DNA of 7,256 bases from assembly GCA_947088515.1 (NCBI GenBank), contig CAMUHA010000172.1, forward strand, positions 1-7,256, given 5' to 3'. Within the stretch, counting starts at the first letter, position 1. Each line of letters begins with the position of its first letter. The stretch comes from an uncultured bacterium (lineage in GTDB: Bacteria > Bacillota > Clostridia > Lachnospirales > Lachnospiraceae). The notes under the pieces were generated by a model that did not search any database, was not told the DNA's origin, and saw nothing but the letters and a program-made list of their open reading frames with translations. Below, piece after piece: positions 5,662 through 7,256 of this stretch. The position numbers and the translations under genes are program-made.

Positions 5662-7256
5662 TTATGGCGCCGCTGAAGGAGACGGGGACGCTGAAGGCGA
5701 TGCCCCTCCTTCTGTTCCTGCCGGCGCCAGTCCGTCATCATAGCTTCCTCCCACCGCTATTCCTGTTTCCGGGTCAATATACACACCAGTGCCGGGTTCA
5801 ACCAGGTAGCCTGTCTGCGGGTCAAGCGGATAGTTTTTCCAGGCTTCATTTGTTCCTTCTTCCTGCTCCTTAGCATTGTCTTCAGGCGTATTACCATTTT
5901 CTCCGCCTTCTTCTCCCTCTTCTTCTTCGTTCTCCTCTCCCTCAGGAGGAGTCATGATTTCAATCTTAAGCTGATTTAACTCTTCAATTTCCTTTTCTGA
6001 AAGCTCCTCTGTCATAAAAATTCCCTTATAGGGAAGAACCTCTGTAAGGATGCTTCTCACAATCCTGGTAGCATATTTCGCATCCGCCATAATATCACCA
6101 GACACATTAGGCCTGTCCACTACTACATAAATTAATATTTCAGGGTCATCTACCGGGGCGTATCCCATAAACGACACTACATACTCTTTGTTGCCACGGG
6201 GCAGCGTTTCTGCAGTTCCTGTTTTACCTCCAATCATATAACCGGCCGGCCTTGCTGTCTTTCCTGTCCCACGCTCCCCGGAAACCACCAGATTACACAT
6301 TTCCCGTACCTTGGCAGATGTCGTTTCCGAAATTACCTGCTTTAACAGTCTTGGCTCAATATTCTGTACAGTAGCTCCGGAAGGACTGATAATTTTGCTC
6401 ACAATATGAGGCTCGTAGTAATATCCTCCATTGATAACAGAGGCAAAAGCTGACGCCATCTGAATCATAGTTGCATTAAATCCCTGCCCAAAGCTGTTAG
6501 TAGCTAACTCTGTAGCATGCATTGTGTTTTTATTAAAAACAAAGCTGGCGGTTCTCGCCTCCCCAGCTAAGTCAATATTTGTTTTTAGGCCCAGATTAAA
6601 GATATGCTGAAAATCAATAAATTTATCTACTCCCATGGCTTCTGCCACATACATCATGTTTACGTTGCAAGACCGTTCAATCCCCTGCGCTACCGTCAGA
6701 TTGCCACATCCGCCTATCGTATGGCACTTAATTTTATGTCCCCCTATTTCACGTATCCTGTTGCAAAAATATACTTCGTTTCCTGTAATGCTGCCGCTTT
6801 CAATACCTGCTGCCACAGTAAGCGGCTTGGAAACAGAGCCTGGTTCATAAGAGTCATTGATGCAGAAGTTTCTCCAAAGGGCATTCAGATGTCTGTAATA
6901 ATTTTCATTGTCCTGAACAATGGCTTTCACATTTTCTTCATCAATATACTCACCGGTTTTTTTATTTTCTTCATCTAATACAGGCATACCAATAAGGGCG
7001 TCTGTATTTCTTGGGTCATTCAGGTTAAAACCTGGAGAAGATGCCATGGCAAGAATTTCTCCAGTTTTTACATTCATTATGATACATCCTACATTTTCTG
7101 CACCATTGCCTTTATGATAGTTATCCCTGTACTGTTCATCAAATTTTTTTAAATGTTTTTCTACAATACTCTGAATGTTTATATCTATGGTGGTTACAAT
7201 GCTGTTTCCATCTTCTGCCGGTATGGTTGTCCGCTCCAGATTGGAGTCGTCATTTA
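5662..7256 (-). CDS. Class B penicillin-binding protein (SpoVD/FtsI-like), 5' end beyond the right edge
   Basis: This is a D,D-transpeptidase that cross-links peptidoglycan at the outer face of the membrane. The frame is open to the right edge; 530 residues are visible, and the membrane anchor and most of the dimerisation domain lie off-window. The transpeptidase domain begins around SIVTTIDINIQS. All three catalytic motifs are present: SVSK (Ser codon at 6837-6835, in EPGSVSK), SCN (6672-6664) and KTG (6225-6217, in GGKTGTAET). Val after the catalytic Ser is less usual than Thr. No PASTA domain follows. Instead there is a Glu/Gly-rich acidic stretch, three DPxTG-like octapeptides (5823-5752) and a Ser/Pro/Ala C-terminus. 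It shares NxCINDxYEPGS with the truncated gene downstream, so the two are tandem paralogues, 104 nt apart. Division (FtsI) and sporulation (SpoVD) roles cannot be separated here. Confidence 0.93.
   Translation of the reverse strand, partial: NDDSNLERTTIPAEDGNSIVTTIDINIQSIVEKHLKKFDEQYRDNYHKGNGAENVGCIIMNVKTGEILAMASSPGFNLNDPRNTDALIGMPVLDEENKKTGEYIDEENVKAIVQDNENYYRHLNALWRNFCINDSYEPGSVSKPLTVAAGIESGSITGNEVYFCNRIREIGGHKIKCHTIGGCGNLTVAQGIERSCNVNMMYVAEAMGVDKFIDFQHIFNLGLKTNIDLAGEARTASFVFNKNTMHATELATNSFGQGFNATMIQMASAFASVINGGYYYEPHIVSKIISPSGATVQNIEPRLLKQVISETTSAKVREMCNLVVSGERGTGKTARPAGYMIGGKTGTAETLPRGNKEYVVSFMGYAPVDDPEILIYVVVDRPNVSGDIMADAKYATRIVRSILTEVLPYKGIFMTEELSEKEIEELNQLKIEIMTPPEGEENEEEEGEEGGENGNTPEDNAKEQEEGTNEAWKNYPLDPQTGYLVEPGTGVYIDPETGIAVGGSYDDGLAPAGTEGGASPSASPSPSAAP
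5752..5823 (-). repeat. Three tandem octapeptide units in the PBP tail
   Basis: Within the C-terminal tail of the intact PBP, DPQTGYLV, EPGTGVYI and DPETGIAV follow each other with no gap, fitting (D/E)-P-x-T-G-x-x-(V/I). They sit between the acidic Glu-rich stretch and a Ser/Pro/Ala end. The DNA units have diverged, so this is protein-level periodicity. The tail is extracellular; its function is unknown. Confidence 0.7.

Overview
The window looks like chromosomal DNA from a Gram-positive, low- to mid-GC Clostridia, most likely a member of the Lachnospiraceae. The evidence is strong GGAGG-type ribosome binding sites, a near-consensus sigma-A promoter, a lipoprotein signal of the Firmicute type, and the style of the two class B penicillin-binding proteins (PBPs). 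No genus can be named from the sequence alone.

Left block (1-1264, minus strand): a large serine recombinase enters from the left edge (open-ended, 368 complete codons visible). It is preceded by a 50-codon gene (1264-1112) whose C-terminal half resembles a SHOCT-type motif. The two lie 5 nt apart and probably form one transcript. This pair is typical of the integration module of a mobile element, most of which would lie to the left.

Centre block (1400-4418, plus strand): a complete three-gene ABC transporter operon. A sigma-A promoter (1400-1428) drives a lipoprotein substrate-binding protein (1482-2576) of the ABC_sub_bind/TrpX type. A 10-bp stem-loop at 2638-2663 follows, then a LivH-like permease (2705-3631) and an ATPase (3624-4418) that overlaps it by 8 nt. 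The family is associated with uptake of amino acids, aromatic ones in the characterised cases; the substrate here is not proven. No T-box or other riboswitch fits in the short leader.

Right block (4448-7256, minus strand): two tandem class B PBP genes. The upstream one enters from the right edge and has all three transpeptidase motifs (SVSK, SCN, KTG) plus an unusual acidic tail with three DPxTG-type octapeptides. The downstream one (5557-4448) has an intact N-terminal half but stops just after its SxN motif, so the KTG half is gone. A long inverted repeat (5560-5615) sits between them and contains the putative ribosome binding site of the truncated gene.

The most notable point is the junction at about 4419-4450, where the truncated PBP gene meets the end of the ABC operon 29 nt away. 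In related bacteria tandem class B PBP genes often belong to the division and cell-wall (dcw) cluster and are followed by mraY. Here the second PBP is cut short and an unrelated convergent operon follows, which suggests a rearrangement, deletion or insertion breakpoint. I see no clearly novel multi-gene system; the findings are local oddities.
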